Below are positions 17,057 through 25,707 of a stretch of 64,000 nt of DNA, in pieces. How positions within the stretch are numbered: the first letter of the stretch is position 1; every line of letters begins with the position of its first letter. The notes below the pieces were generated by a model. That model was not told the origin of the DNA, did no database searches, and saw nothing but the letters and a program-made list of their open reading frames with translations. Source of the stretch: VXNF01 sp965116465 (GTDB lineage Bacteria; Actinomycetota; Acidimicrobiia; Acidimicrobiales; CATQHL01); assembly GCA_965116465.1 (NCBI GenBank), contig OZ220687.1:2914001-2978000 (forward strand). The letters run 5' to 3'. A program made the position numbers and the translations under genes.

Positions 17057-18126
17057 GGATCCAGTCCGGCCGGATCGCCGTTGGGGGCGTCGGCGGCCTC
17101 GAAGTAGACCTCGTACATGGCCGGCCAGTCCTTGCCGGTGATCAGGAACGTCTCCGTGTCGGGATCCCAGGCGATCCCGTTGAGCACGGCGTTGGGATCG
17201 TCGGAGCGGGGCAGTCCGATAGCCGAGGCGTCGGCGACGGCGAGCACCCGGCCGGTCACGATGTCGATCTGCACGATCAGATCGGTCTGCCAGACGTTGG
17301 CGTAGACCAGGTTGCTGATCTGCGGGTCGCGGAAGCATTCCAACTCGTTCAGGGAGGGCAACTCCTTGCCGTCGAGGGTCACGAGCACCGGGTTGCCGAC
17401 CCGTTCGAACGTCACGGGGTCCCGGAAGTGCAACTCGGCGCTGCCGTCGCTCATGACCAGCACCCGGCCGTTGAAGCAAAGGCCCCACCCCTGGCCCTCG
17501 TAGCTGAAATCGTCGATGACCGTGAAGTCGGCGGGATCCCACACGAATGCGACGCCGTCCTGCCAGGTGAGCTGAAAGGCCGCGCCGTCCACGAATGTCA
17601 GCCCCTCGGCGAACAGGTCATCCTCGATCTCCTCGAGGCGCAGCATCTCGCCCGTCTCGCGATCCAGCTCCCGGATGCTGCTCGCACGGTCGCCCGGCGC
17701 CCCGGTGCTCTCGTAGAGGCGGCCGTCGAAGATCTCCAGGCCCTGCGTGAACGCGGCCGGGTCGTGGCTCAACTCCCGGACGACGATGATCTCCAGGCGC
17801 TGCGGCTCGTCGGCGCCGTCTCCGTCGGGGGCACCGTTCTCGCTCTCGGCGCCGTCGCCGGCGGCCGACTCGTCGGCAGTGGCCTCGCCGTCGCTCGGGG
17901 CCGTCTCGCCCGTGTCCTGGTCGCCCTGGGCGCCCTCCGGTGGGGCGGCGGTGGTCGGCGGCACCGAGATCGGCGATAGCACCGTCGGCGCACCCAGTTC
18001 GTCGGTGGTCGGTGGCAGCAGCGGCGTGCGAGGCGCCAGGTGTGCCTCGTCGGCCTCGAAGTAGCCGCACCCTGCCGCCAGCGCGGCCAGGAGCAGTATC
18101 AGCGACAGGCGTGTCACGCCGGCCAA
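17053..18126 (-). CDS. Glutaminyl-peptide cyclotransferase (beta-propeller type), lipoprotein
   Basis: A 357-residue protein. TTG 18126 gives MAGVTRLSLILLLAALAAGC, a lipoprotein signal with Cys20; GTG at 18117 is an equally possible start. A Pro/Glu/Asp-rich linker (to about residue 110) is followed by a glutamine-cyclotransferase domain (PF05096): DPAAFTQGLEI, STGAPGDRASSI, FAEGLTF, GQGWGLCF, LNELECF and VLNGIAWDPDTETFLITGKDWP. The plant/bacterial type converts N-terminal Gln to pyroglutamate in exported proteins. Membrane anchoring outside the cell fits that role. Convergent with, and four bases into, the esterase gene. Confidence 0.9.
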   Translation of the reverse strand: MAGVTRLSLILLLAALAAGCGYFEADEAHLAPRTPLLPPTTDELGAPTVLSPISVPPTTAAPPEGAQGDQDTGETAPSDGEATADESAAGDGAESENGAPDGDGADEPQRLEIIVVRELSHDPAAFTQGLEIFDGRLYESTGAPGDRASSIRELDRETGEMLRLEEIEDDLFAEGLTFVDGAAFQLTWQDGVAFVWDPADFTVIDDFSYEGQGWGLCFNGRVLVMSDGSAELHFRDPVTFERVGNPVLVTLDGKELPSLNELECFRDPQISNLVYANVWQTDLIVQIDIVTGRVLAVADASAIGLPRSDDPNAVLNGIAWDPDTETFLITGKDWPAMYEVYFEAADAPNGDPAGLDP

Positions 18127-18344
18127 GCTACCTGCCGGCTACGTCCGGGCCCGTGGCAATCGAGCCTTCCGAGCGGCCGAGTCACCCGACGATCGGGATG
18201 CGCTGGCCGGAGCCGGCGGTGGCGGGCGGTCCACCGGTGGGATCCGTCGTGCCCACCGGACCGACCGGCCCGACGGGGGCCTGCACCGTCGGTTCACCGG
18301 CCGAGGTGAGCTGACCGGGGCCCGCTGCAGCCACGATAGGGCGT

Positions 18345-18509
18345 TCAGGCCATGTAGCCGGTGGAGCGTGCGGCGTTGCCACCGATGCCGTCGAGCGCCT
18401 CCAGCAGGATGACCGAGACACCGGCTCGGGCCGCCTCGAGCGCCGCGGCACACCCGCCCGGACCACCGCCCACGACGACGACGTCGGCCCGGTCGCTCCC
18501 GGGGGTCAT
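18345..18509 (-). pseudogene. Truncated FAD-dependent oxidoreductase (N-terminal Rossmann stub)
   Basis: From ATG 18509 only 54 residues are open: VVVVGGGPGGCAAALEAARAG is a perfect FAD-binding GxGxxG core with the acidic LLEALDGIGGNAARSTGYM continuation seen at the start of fumarate-reductase/KstD-like flavoproteins, which are normally over 450 residues. The frame then stops at 18345, and no homologous continuation was seen in the next 200 bases in any frame. It lies 32 bases downstream of the VOC gene on the same strand, so it is probably the remnant of a two-gene operon cut by a deletion. Confidence 0.8.
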
Positions 18510-18541
18510 ATGCGCTGTGCCCGCTTCGCCCCCGCGGTCGC

Positions 18542-19093
18542 TCACGTAGCCGGCTCGGCGCCCGCGGCCCCCGGCGGTGTGAAGGTCGGGAAGTCGCCAC
18601 CCGCGATCCAGCTGTCGTAGGCCGGCTTGCGCGAGAGGTCCACGAGTTCCACCCAGAGCCCGCTGTGCAGGCGGTGATAGCTGAATCCCGCGGGCCGGCC
18701 GTCGGGTGTTGCCGCCGTGGCGCCGCACGGGTAGCCGGCGGCCTCCAGGCGGGCGGCGTCGCCGGTCACGTCCTCGGACCAGAATCCCAGATGGTGGACG
18801 CCGCCGTGGGCCGTCGAGGGGTCCCAGAGGGTGCCGGGAGAGGACTCGAGGATCTCGTAGTGCGGTGGCCCCTCCACAGAGTAGGTGAGCCGGAAGTTCA
18901 CCGTGACCACGCCGCCGGGTTGGCGCAGGTCGAACTCCCGCCGCATGGGTTTGGCCCAGGTCAGGCCGCAGACCGCGCCGAGTTCCTCGCAGGTGGCGTC
19001 GAAGTCGGCCGCCACGATGCCCCAGTGGTAGAAGCCGTCTGCCGGCAGGAGGGCCGCGTCGACGACCTGGCGGCGACCCGGATCGGTGTGCAT
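18542..19093 (-). CDS. VOC (glyoxalase/dioxygenase-fold) family protein
   Basis: A 183-residue protein; ATG 19093 is chosen over the longer open frame because the domain begins soon after it (GFYHWGIVAADFDATCEEL). Metal-site residues in the vicinal-oxygen-chelate pattern are visible: His in FYHWGIV, Glu in HYEILESSPGTLWD, His in GVHHLGFWSED and Glu in LWVELVD, the two-His two-Glu arrangement of the methylmalonyl-CoA epimerase/glyoxalase type. Function beyond the fold cannot be assigned. Its downstream partner is a truncated flavoprotein, hinting at a degraded catabolic operon. Confidence 0.85.
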   Translation of the reverse strand: MHTDPGRRQVVDAALLPADGFYHWGIVAADFDATCEELGAVCGLTWAKPMRREFDLRQPGGVVTVNFRLTYSVEGPPHYEILESSPGTLWDPSTAHGGVHHLGFWSEDVTGDAARLEAAGYPCGATAATPDGRPAGFSYHRLHSGLWVELVDLSRKPAYDSWIAGGDFPTFTPPGAAGAEPAT

Positions 19094-19274
19094 CACTCGG
19101 GAGCTTAGATCGCTCGATCCCGGGTCGTCGGGTATCACGGTGAGCGGACCAGCCGCATCCGAGGATCCTGTACCGGTCCGGCGAGATCGGCGCCCTCGTG
19201 GCGGGGAGACAGCAGATCGCCGTGCGAGGAGCGGGGGGATGCTCCGATGTCGCACGGCGATCCGCTGTTGAGTC

Positions 19275-19301
19275 GAGCCGGGTAGGGGGGGTACCCGGCT
19301 C
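19275..19301. terminator. Strong hairpin, 10-base arms (terminator-like)
   Basis: GAGCCGGGTA (19275-19284) and TACCCGGCTC (19292-19301) are perfect complements around seven G. The hairpin lies between the VOC gene and the end of the reverse-strand acyl-CoA operon, about 90 bases past its last stop. There is no T-run on either side, so it may instead be a barrier or processing site. Confidence 0.45.
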
Positions 19302-19325
19302 AGTCCTGATGGTCCGATGCCTCAG

Positions 19326-19356
19326 GAGACCGCTCCTGCGTCCGCGTCGCGGTCTC
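19326..19356. terminator. Second hairpin, 8-base arms, downstream of the reverse acyl-CoA operon
   Basis: GAGACCGC (19326-19333) and GCGGTCTC (19349-19356) pair around a 15-base loop, 35-65 bases past the stop at 19391 of the reverse-strand operon. With the hairpin at 19275 it makes a double stem-loop region; apart from these the 297-base gap 19094-19390 shows nothing recognisable. Confidence 0.4.
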
Positions 19357-19390
19357 AAGCCACCCTATCGCTGCGGGCCGGGTTTGTCAA

Positions 19391-20278
19391 TCAAACGATT
19401 GGGAGATTCGCCGGGCGGGCCAGCAGCAGCAGCGCGGCCTCGGGGCAGGGCATGCCGACTTCCACACCGCGACCCGCGGCGAGGGCGTTGACCGCGGAGA
19501 TGATCCCGTCGTGGTAGTGCGACAACCCGCTCCCCATGCGGGCGCGACGGGCGTCCACGGTGGCGCCGGCCAGGCCGTCGGCCTCCACGATGAACAACCC
19601 CGCCATACCCGAGTCGTCCATGCCTCGCCCCCCGTCGGAGCAGATGAATCCCCAGGCGCCGGCCCGGCGCAGGTACGGCACCGCACTGCGGCCGGTGTGC
19701 CCGGCGGTCACCAGCACGTTGCGGCCGCGGTCCGCCTCGGTGGCGAATGCGATGGAGTCGGTCGCGATCACCTGCCGCCCGTCGGTGTGCGTGTGCATCA
19801 CCGTCCGGTTGGTGATCTCATCGGCCGCCGCCGGCGCCGGGTCGTTCTCGAGCATCAGGCGAGCCGCCTCGGCGACGGGCATGCCGGCCCGCACGCCGCA
19901 GTCGGCCGCCGGCTGGTTCAAGAAGCTGATGACGCCGTTGCGGTACAGGTGCACCCCGTCGCCGAGGCGGGCGCTCATGACGTCGGCGACCGCGGCGGGG
20001 ATGTCGAGCGCCTCCAGGTACCACAGGCCCGCGATGGCCGACCCCTCGGGTCCGATGCCGCAGTCCATGCCGATGGCACCGCGCGGGGCCGCCTCGGCGA
20101 TGAACCGGGCCGGCAGCACCCCGCAATAGGAGGAGTTCACGCAGACGTCCCGCCCCCGGTTGGCCGAGTCGACGTGGTACGCGGAGTCCATCGCGCAGAC
20201 CCGCCCCCGACCGGTGCTCGATGTGAACACCACGGTCTGCTGCGCGGGGACCGCCCCTCCGGCCGGCTGGGAGGTCAT
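19391..20278 (-). CDS. Uncharacterised two-lobed protein, paralogue of the one at 26784
   Basis: A 295-residue protein of no recognised family. It is built from two similar halves of about 110 residues: CAMDSAYHVDSANRGRDVCV...AGLWYLEALDIP...GVISFLNQPAADCGVRAGMPVAEAARLML matches IATDSIAFATEADRGRNVLV...AGLFIVEADGLA...GIISAVNALAAGRGVEVGMPCPEAALLLL. Gly-rich stretches (HTGRSAVPY, ICSDGGRGMDDSGMAGL) suggest a ligand or nucleotide site. ATG 20278 overlaps the acyl-CoA synthetase stop (ATGA), so the two are translated together. The paralogue sits in the divergent operon beside a zinc-ribbon protein and another synthetase. A role in CoA-ester or small-molecule metabolism is inferred from this repeated context. 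Confidence 0.8.
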   Translation of the reverse strand: MTSQPAGGAVPAQQTVVFTSSTGRGRVCAMDSAYHVDSANRGRDVCVNSSYCGVLPARFIAEAAPRGAIGMDCGIGPEGSAIAGLWYLEALDIPAAVADVMSARLGDGVHLYRNGVISFLNQPAADCGVRAGMPVAEAARLMLENDPAPAAADEITNRTVMHTHTDGRQVIATDSIAFATEADRGRNVLVTAGHTGRSAVPYLRRAGAWGFICSDGGRGMDDSGMAGLFIVEADGLAGATVDARRARMGSGLSHYHDGIISAVNALAAGRGVEVGMPCPEAALLLLARPANLPIV

Positions 20279-21960
20279 GGCTGCGAGCTCCGGCGCCGGG
20301 AGGCGGGGCCGCGGTCATGGGTTCCGGCGCCGACGCCGGCGGCGCGCAACTCCACCTTGCGCACCTTCTCCGACGGTGTCCTGGGCAGTTCGGACGTGAA
20401 GCGCAGGTAGCGGGGCACGGCGAAGTAGGGCAACCGCCGGTCGGCGTACTCCCACATCTCCGCGGCGGAGGTCTCGACGCCCGGCTCGGGCACGATCACG
20501 GCCAGGACCTCGTCCTCGCCGGCCTCCTGGTCGGCGGGCACGGCCACCACCGCCACCTCCCCGACGCCGGGGTGCGCCAGCAGGGCCTGCTCCACCTCGT
20601 AGGAGCTGATGTTCTCGCCGCGGCGCCGGATGGCGTCCTTCAGGCGGTCCACGAAGTAGTACCAGCCCTCTCCGTCGCGCCGCAGCCCGTCGCCCGTGTG
20701 CCACCAGAGGTTGCGCCACGCCTCCTGGGTCTCGGCGGGCATGTTGTAGTAGCCCACCGACTGGGTCCAGGGATGGCGCGCCCGCACCACGAGTTCGCCC
20801 AGCTCGCCGACCGGGACCTCCTCGTCGGTCTCGGGGTCGACGAGCCGCACGTCGAACCAGTCGCGGTTGGCCAGGCCGGCGGCGCCGGCGGGACGGTCCT
20901 CGCCGTAGGGGCTCAGGATCGCCATGCAGGTCTCGGTGAGGCCGAACACCTCCACGAACGCCTCCACGCCGAACCGCTCCTTGAAGCCCTCGAGAATGCT
21001 CGACGCCGTGGGGGCGGCGAAGACGCAGCGCAGGTCGTTGTCGGCGTCGTCGGGCCGTGGCGGCTGCTGCCAGACGAAGTCCATCATGACGCCGACGAAG
21101 TTGGTGACCGTGGCGCCGCTCTCCCGCACCTGCCCGGCCCAGGCGCTGGCGCTGAACCGCTCCTGCAGCACGTAGCGGGCGCCGGCGATGAGCGCGGGAT
21201 GAGCGGCCAGGAAGTGGCTGTTGCCGTGGAACAGCGGTCCCGCGGACATGTACACGTCGCTGTCGGTCAGCCGCGTGAGCGAAACGCACTGGTCGGCGAA
21301 CAGGTGCATGTGGGCGTGCGGCATCATGACGCCCTTGGACAGGCCCGTCGTGCCGGAGGTGAAGAACACGGAACCAAGATCCGAGTGACGCACCTGCGGC
21401 AACCCGGCCGCGGCACCATTCGCTGCCGGTCGCAGCAACTCCTCCCAGTCCGAGACGCCGAACCCGGCGTGACGCAGCGTGGCCGCGGCGGCGGCCCGCT
21501 CATCGTCGTCGCCGCCGGCCAGGTAGAAGCGCTCCACCGTCCCGACGGCGCCGGCGCTCTCGGCGAAGCGCTCCGCGTAGTCCGGATGGATGAGCGCCAG
21601 CCTGGGCGCCACCGTCGAGGCCTGGTGCTCCAGGAACGTGCCCCGGTAGGCGGTGTTGATGGGGACCTCCGCCAGGCCCGCCAGCGACGACCCCAGCCAG
21701 CCCAGGATGTACGCCGAGCAGTTGGGCAGCATGATGAGCAGCCGGTCCCCGGGGACGGCTCCCGCCCCGAGCAGGCCGCCGGCCACCCGCTCGGCCAACT
21801 CCAGCGTCTCGGCGTAGCTGTAGGCCTCACCGGTCCACGGGACGTCGAGGTAGATGCGCTCGCCATGGGTCTCGGCCCGGTGACGCAGCACGTCGGGGGT
21901 GTTCCAGCTGCGACGGTCGGCGAACGTGGGCCGGTACTGGTCGTAGCTGCGTGGAGCCAT
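20275..21960 (-). CDS. AMP-dependent acyl-CoA synthetase
   Basis: A 561-residue member of the ANL family starting at ATG 21960; the longer upstream frame overlaps the crotonase gene and is not coding. Motifs in order: FFTSGTTGLSKGVMM (P-loop, near residue 200), EVFGLTET (near 340), WWHTGDG, YYFVDRLKDAIRRRGENISSYEVE (hinge), and TPSEKVRKVEL with the late catalytic Lys. It activates a carboxylic acid to its CoA thioester with ATP. Operon order is crotonase, synthetase, two-lobed protein; 17 bases separate it from the crotonase. The RRRGENIS hinge is typical of CaiC/FadD3-like enzymes. Substrate unknown; neighbours suggest a cyclic or branched acid. Confidence 0.93.
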   Translation of the reverse strand: MAPRSYDQYRPTFADRRSWNTPDVLRHRAETHGERIYLDVPWTGEAYSYAETLELAERVAGGLLGAGAVPGDRLLIMLPNCSAYILGWLGSSLAGLAEVPINTAYRGTFLEHQASTVAPRLALIHPDYAERFAESAGAVGTVERFYLAGGDDDERAAAAATLRHAGFGVSDWEELLRPAANGAAAGLPQVRHSDLGSVFFTSGTTGLSKGVMMPHAHMHLFADQCVSLTRLTDSDVYMSAGPLFHGNSHFLAAHPALIAGARYVLQERFSASAWAGQVRESGATVTNFVGVMMDFVWQQPPRPDDADNDLRCVFAAPTASSILEGFKERFGVEAFVEVFGLTETCMAILSPYGEDRPAGAAGLANRDWFDVRLVDPETDEEVPVGELGELVVRARHPWTQSVGYYNMPAETQEAWRNLWWHTGDGLRRDGEGWYYFVDRLKDAIRRRGENISSYEVEQALLAHPGVGEVAVVAVPADQEAGEDEVLAVIVPEPGVETSAAEMWEYADRRLPYFAVPRYLRFTSELPRTPSEKVRKVELRAAGVGAGTHDRGPASRRRSSQP

Positions 21961-21977
21961 GGGGAGGTGGCGCTGCG

Positions 21978-22748
21978 TCAGCGGGCGTCGCGCGGGGGGA
22001 ACTCCGGCTTGCGCTTCTCCAGAAAGGCGGTCGCCCCCTCGAGCATGTCGGGCGAGCCGATGGCCTGCATCAGCATTCCCAGGCCGGACTGCATGTTGTC
22101 GCGCAGCTGGTGCCACCAGACGTTCGTGCTGATCTTGGCGATCTCCATGTAGCGCGCGGACATGGCGCAGATCTCGGCGCACCAGCGCTCCACCTCGGCG
22201 TACAGCTCGTCGTGGGGCACGACGGCGTTGATCCAGCCCAGGTCCAGGGCCTCGGCGGCGCTGTAGGGCCGGCAGAGGTAGACCACCTCCTTGGCCTTCT
22301 TCTCGCCCACCGTCATCGCCAGCAGGTTCGTGCCCCCCAGCACCGGGGCGCTGCCCACCTTCACGCCGGTCTGGCCGAAGCGGGCGTTCTCGGAGGCGAT
22401 GGCCAGATCGCAGACCACGACCAACTCGTTGCCGCCACCGAAGGCCGGACCGTTCACCGCGGCGATGACCGGCATGGGGGCCGAGCGGATGGCGTCGAAG
22501 AGTTCCAGGCTGCCGGTGAACATCGCCCGCAGTTCCCAGAAGTCGGGATCCGCCAGGTTCGCCAGGTAGCCGCCCGCACAGAACGCCCGACCCTGGCCGG
22601 TGATCACCGCGACCCGGGCGTCGGCGTGCTCCCGGAGCGCCGCGATGATCTCGTCGACGGTCGTGCGGTCGTACGCGTTGAGTCGTTCGGGCCGGTTCAG
22701 GCGCAGCCAAAGCACCTTGTCCCGCCGCTCGGTGATCACGTCGGCCAT
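21978..22748 (-). CDS. Enoyl-CoA hydratase/isomerase family protein, MenB/BadI-like
   Basis: A 256-residue crotonase. The oxyanion-hole regions are AFCAGGYLANL and AFGGGNELV. Where hydratases have the catalytic GQPE, this reads FGQTGVKVGSAPVLGG, and the next block KKAKEVVYLCRPYSAAEALDLGWINAVVP is the pattern of 1,4-dihydroxynaphthoyl-CoA synthase (MenB) and 2-ketocyclohexanecarboxyl-CoA hydrolase (BadI). The first hydratase Glu is thus Gly while the second is kept (KE in KKAKEV). A C-C bond making or ring-opening reaction is therefore more likely than simple hydration. First gene of the reverse operon; divergent from the acyl-CoA dehydrogenase at 22925, with 176 bases that must hold both promoters. 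Confidence 0.88.
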   Translation of the reverse strand: MADVITERRDKVLWLRLNRPERLNAYDRTTVDEIIAALREHADARVAVITGQGRAFCAGGYLANLADPDFWELRAMFTGSLELFDAIRSAPMPVIAAVNGPAFGGGNELVVVCDLAIASENARFGQTGVKVGSAPVLGGTNLLAMTVGEKKAKEVVYLCRPYSAAEALDLGWINAVVPHDELYAEVERWCAEICAMSARYMEIAKISTNVWWHQLRDNMQSGLGMLMQAIGSPDMLEGATAFLEKRKPEFPPRDAR

Positions 22749-22924
22749 GGTTCGGTCGCCCCTCCCGCGACGCTGGTCAGAGCGGCGCGTGACTCTCTTC
22801 TACCAACCGTTTATTCTACTTGCCGGCACCGTAGCGAACAGGCCCGCCCGCTACGCTACGGCCGCTGCCGGTCGCCAAGTCTCAGCGGCGGGAACCACGA
22901 GGTCAAGCAAGGAGGGGCCGGGCG

Positions 22925-24112
22925 ATGGCGATCTTCGAGCTGCCCCAGTTGTATCGGGACGTGAAGGCCGAGGCCCAGGCGGTGGCACGGGAGGTCGCGC
23001 CGTTCGCCGCCGAGGCGGACGAATGCTCGGAGATCCACGCCCCGACCCTGGCGGCCCTGCGGTCCAGCGGGCTGTGCGAGTTGATGGTGCCGGCCGCCTA
23101 CGGCGGTCGCTTCGAGCAGGTGGACCCCCTCGCCGTGTGCGTGGCGCGGGAGGTGTGCATGAAAGCCTCGGCCCATCTGGACGCCCTGCTGGCTCTGCAG
23201 GGGATCGGCAGCTACGCCATCGCCCTCGGCGGCAGCGAGACCCAGCGGCGCTCCTGGCTGCCGCGGGTTGCCTCGGGGGAATCGATCGCGGCGCTGGCCC
23301 TGACCGAACCCGAGGCTGGTTCGGATCTCAAGGCGATCACGACGACGCTGCGGCCTGCGGGAGGCGGCGACGGGTTCGTGCTCTCGGGGCGCAAGTCGTT
23401 CATCTCGAATGCCCCGGTGGCGGACTTCTTCACGACGCTGGTGCGCGAGCCGGCGTCGGAGGAGGGCACCGAGGACCGCTACTCGGTGGTCCTCGTCCCG
23501 GCGGACAGCCCGGGCGTGCGAGTCTCGCCCTCGCCGGAGATCATCGCCCCGCACGTCCTCGGCGAGGTCGACTTCGTCGACGTGGCCCTCGACTCGGATC
23601 ACCGGCTCGGCGCGCCGGGGCGGGGGTTCGCCCAGGTGCTCGCCACGCTCTCGGTGTTCCGCGCCTCGGTGGCCGGTGCGGCCGTGGGGTTGATGGAGGG
23701 GGCTCTGGAGATCGCCACCCGCCACGCCGTCGAGCGCCACCAGTTCGGTCGCCCGCTGGCGCGCCTCGGCGCCGTGTCGAACCTGCTCGCCGACTCCTGG
23801 GCCGACCTGGAGTCGTCCCGGTTGCTCGCCTACCGGGCGGCGGACATGGCGCGCCGCGATCCTGCGGTGACCCTGGACTACTCCTCGCTGGCCAAGGTGG
23901 CGGCGACCGAGGCGGCGGCCAGGGTCGTCGACCGCTGCGTCCAGGTGATGGGACGCTGGGGGCTCATCAAGGGGTCCCGGATCGAGCAGTACTACCGCCA
24001 GGCCCGGCCCATGCGCATCTACGAGGGGGCCAGCGAGGTGCTGCGCCTGGGCATCGCCAACCGCCTGTGCTTCGACATTGTCGAGGGTGGAGGGACGGAC
24101 TGGTCGAAATGA
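22925..24112 (+). CDS. Acyl-CoA dehydrogenase
   Basis: A 395-residue flavoprotein of the acyl-CoA dehydrogenase family. aggagggg lies upstream of ATG 22925. Conserved blocks: ALTEPEAGSDLKAI (FAD/substrate), ERHQFGRPLARLGAV, QVMGRWGLIKGSRIEQYYRQARPMRIYEGASEVLRLGIANR. The IYEGAS Glu near residue 370 is the catalytic base position of short/medium-chain enzymes. It removes two hydrogens from an acyl-CoA, passing electrons to ETF. It starts the forward operon that runs through an SDR, a CMD protein, an amidohydrolase, the second two-lobed protein, a zinc-ribbon protein, a synthetase and a thiolase. Confidence 0.94.
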   Translation: MAIFELPQLYRDVKAEAQAVAREVAPFAAEADECSEIHAPTLAALRSSGLCELMVPAAYGGRFEQVDPLAVCVAREVCMKASAHLDALLALQGIGSYAIALGGSETQRRSWLPRVASGESIAALALTEPEAGSDLKAITTTLRPAGGGDGFVLSGRKSFISNAPVADFFTTLVREPASEEGTEDRYSVVLVPADSPGVRVSPSPEIIAPHVLGEVDFVDVALDSDHRLGAPGRGFAQVLATLSVFRASVAGAAVGLMEGALEIATRHAVERHQFGRPLARLGAVSNLLADSWADLESSRLLAYRAADMARRDPAVTLDYSSLAKVAATEAAARVVDRCVQVMGRWGLIKGSRIEQYYRQARPMRIYEGASEVLRLGIANRLCFDIVEGGGTDWSK

Positions 24113-24141
24113 TTGCCCGGAGCTGATCGCGAGGCGCTGAC

Positions 24142-24894
24142 ATGGATCTTCAGTTGACCGACACCGTCGCCATCGTCACCGGGGCCAGCCGTGGCCTCGG
24201 CCGGGCCGCTGCGGAGGCCCTCGCCGCCGAGGGCGCCCGGGTGGTGGCGGCCGCCCGCTCCGAAGAGGCACTGCAGGACCTGGCCGGCGGCTCGGACGGA
24301 CGGATCCACCCCGTGCGCTGCGACATGCGCGACGCCGCCGAGGTCGCCGCCCTCGCCGGAGCGGCGCTCGAGCGCTTCGGCCGCCTGGACTGCGTGGTCA
24401 ACAACGCCGGGATCGCGCCCGCCGGCACGTTCCTCGACCAGGACATCGAGGTGCTGGCCACCGTCGTGGCGGTGAACGTGACCGCTCCCGCGGTCCTGTC
24501 GCAGGCCGCGGCCCGCCATTTCGTGGCCACCGGCCAGGGAGGCTCGATCATCAACATCGGCTCCACGTCGAGCCTCAGGGGCAAGGCCCTGCTGGCCGCC
24601 TACAGCGCCTCGAAGGGTGCGCTGGCCCGCCTCACGGAGGCGCTGGCCGCCGAGTGGGCCCGCCACCGCATCAGGGTGAACATGATCGCCCCCGGCGCCT
24701 TCGCCACCGAGGCCCAGGCGCAGGTGCTGGCGGACGAGAAGATGCTCGCCGCCCGCCTGCGCAAGATCCCCATGCGCCGCATGGGCGAGCCGGCCGAACT
24801 GGGGCCGCTGGTGTGCTACCTGGCGTCGCCCCTGGCCACCTTCGTCACCGGGTCGTGCTTCGTGATCGACGGGGGTGAGGTGTCCAAGCTCTGA
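24142..24894 (+). CDS. Short-chain dehydrogenase/reductase
   Basis: A 250-residue classical SDR. TGASRGLG (residues 13-20) binds the cofactor, NNAG near 89, Ser in NIGSTSSL near 145 and YSASKGA near 155 provide the catalytic Ser-Tyr-Lys, and the C-terminal FVTGSCFVIDGGEVSKL is typical of FabG-like enzymes. The residues after the second strand (AAARSEE) with Arg suggest NADP(H), with caution. It probably oxidises a 3-hydroxyacyl-CoA or alcohol in the same pathway as the dehydrogenase 29 bases upstream. Confidence 0.93.
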   Translation: MDLQLTDTVAIVTGASRGLGRAAAEALAAEGARVVAAARSEEALQDLAGGSDGRIHPVRCDMRDAAEVAALAGAALERFGRLDCVVNNAGIAPAGTFLDQDIEVLATVVAVNVTAPAVLSQAAARHFVATGQGGSIINIGSTSSLRGKALLAAYSASKGALARLTEALAAEWARHRIRVNMIAPGAFATEAQAQVLADEKMLAARLRKIPMRRMGEPAELGPLVCYLASPLATFVTGSCFVIDGGEVSKL

Positions 24895-24969
24895 GCGGCG
24901 AGGCCTGCCTCGGGCGGTCCCGCGCCGCCGCACCCCGTTCTTGCCAGTCGAGTGACTCCAGGAGGTCCC

Positions 24970-25707
24970 ATGACAGTCCAGCCAACCCTCGTCGGGGGGG
25001 CCGATCGCTCGGTCCTGGGGAGTGCCGCCCTGGCGAGCGGCCAGATCGACGCCGTCTCGCCGAAGTTCGCCGAGGGCCTCGCCCGCGTGCGCGAGGTCAC
25101 CGACACCGACGGCGCCTGCGGTGCCTGGGCGAAAGCCCTGTACATGGCGGCCGCCGCGGCCGTCAAGGGTCACCGGGAGATGCTGATGGCGCAACTGGAG
25201 CGGTCCCGGGACCTGGGGCTCGAACTCGATGCGGCCCGCGGCGCCGCCCTCACCGTGTTGATCTCCCGCGGCGAGGCCGTCTACGCCCTGTTCAACTCGG
25301 CTCTGGACGAGGTGTTCGGCGAGCCGCTCGGGCCGGGCGGGGACGCCGAGGAGTTCCCGGTGGATCGCCAGGCGTGCCTGGACTACTTCGAGGACTATTT
25401 CGGCTTCGTGCCCGACTACGTCAAGCTGATGGCCGACGAGGCGCCCCGGGCGCTGGAGGGCTACGTGCTGATGCGAGAGTGGTCCCTGGCCGAGAACGTG
25501 CTGGACGCCGGTCACGCCGAGTTGCTGCTGTGCACCATCAACGCCGCCGAGTTCTCTGCCAGATTCGTGAACGTGCACGCCAACGGTGCCCGCCGGGCCG
25601 GCTGCAGCGAGGCGCAGATCACCGAGGCGGTGGTGTGCGCCATACCGGTGGCGGGCGTGGCGGCCTGGCTACCCGGCGCCGACGGGATCATGGAGGGCCG
25701 TTCGTGA
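24970..25707 (+). CDS. Carboxymuconolactone decarboxylase (CMD/AhpD-fold) family protein
   Basis: A 245-residue all-helical protein with two CMD-like halves. ATG 24970 is chosen because aggaggt sits 5 bases upstream; a GTG at 24952 lies before that site. The C-terminal half reads AELLLCTINAAEFSARFVNVHANGARRAGCSEAQI, the CMD core, but with CTIN where AhpD peroxidases have CxxC, so a thiol-peroxidase role is unlikely. Family members decarboxylate lactones in aromatic degradation or serve unknown roles. The stop overlaps the GTG of the amidohydrolase (GTGA), so both are translationally coupled. Confidence 0.87.
   Translation: MTVQPTLVGGADRSVLGSAALASGQIDAVSPKFAEGLARVREVTDTDGACGAWAKALYMAAAAAVKGHREMLMAQLERSRDLGLELDAARGAALTVLISRGEAVYALFNSALDEVFGEPLGPGGDAEEFPVDRQACLDYFEDYFGFVPDYVKLMADEAPRALEGYVLMREWSLAENVLDAGHAELLLCTINAAEFSARFVNVHANGARRAGCSEAQITEAVVCAIPVAGVAAWLPGADGIMEGRS

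Noticed and set aside
21961..22710. Upstream extension of the acyl-CoA synthetase
   Set aside because: Lies within the crotonase gene in another frame and shows no domain.
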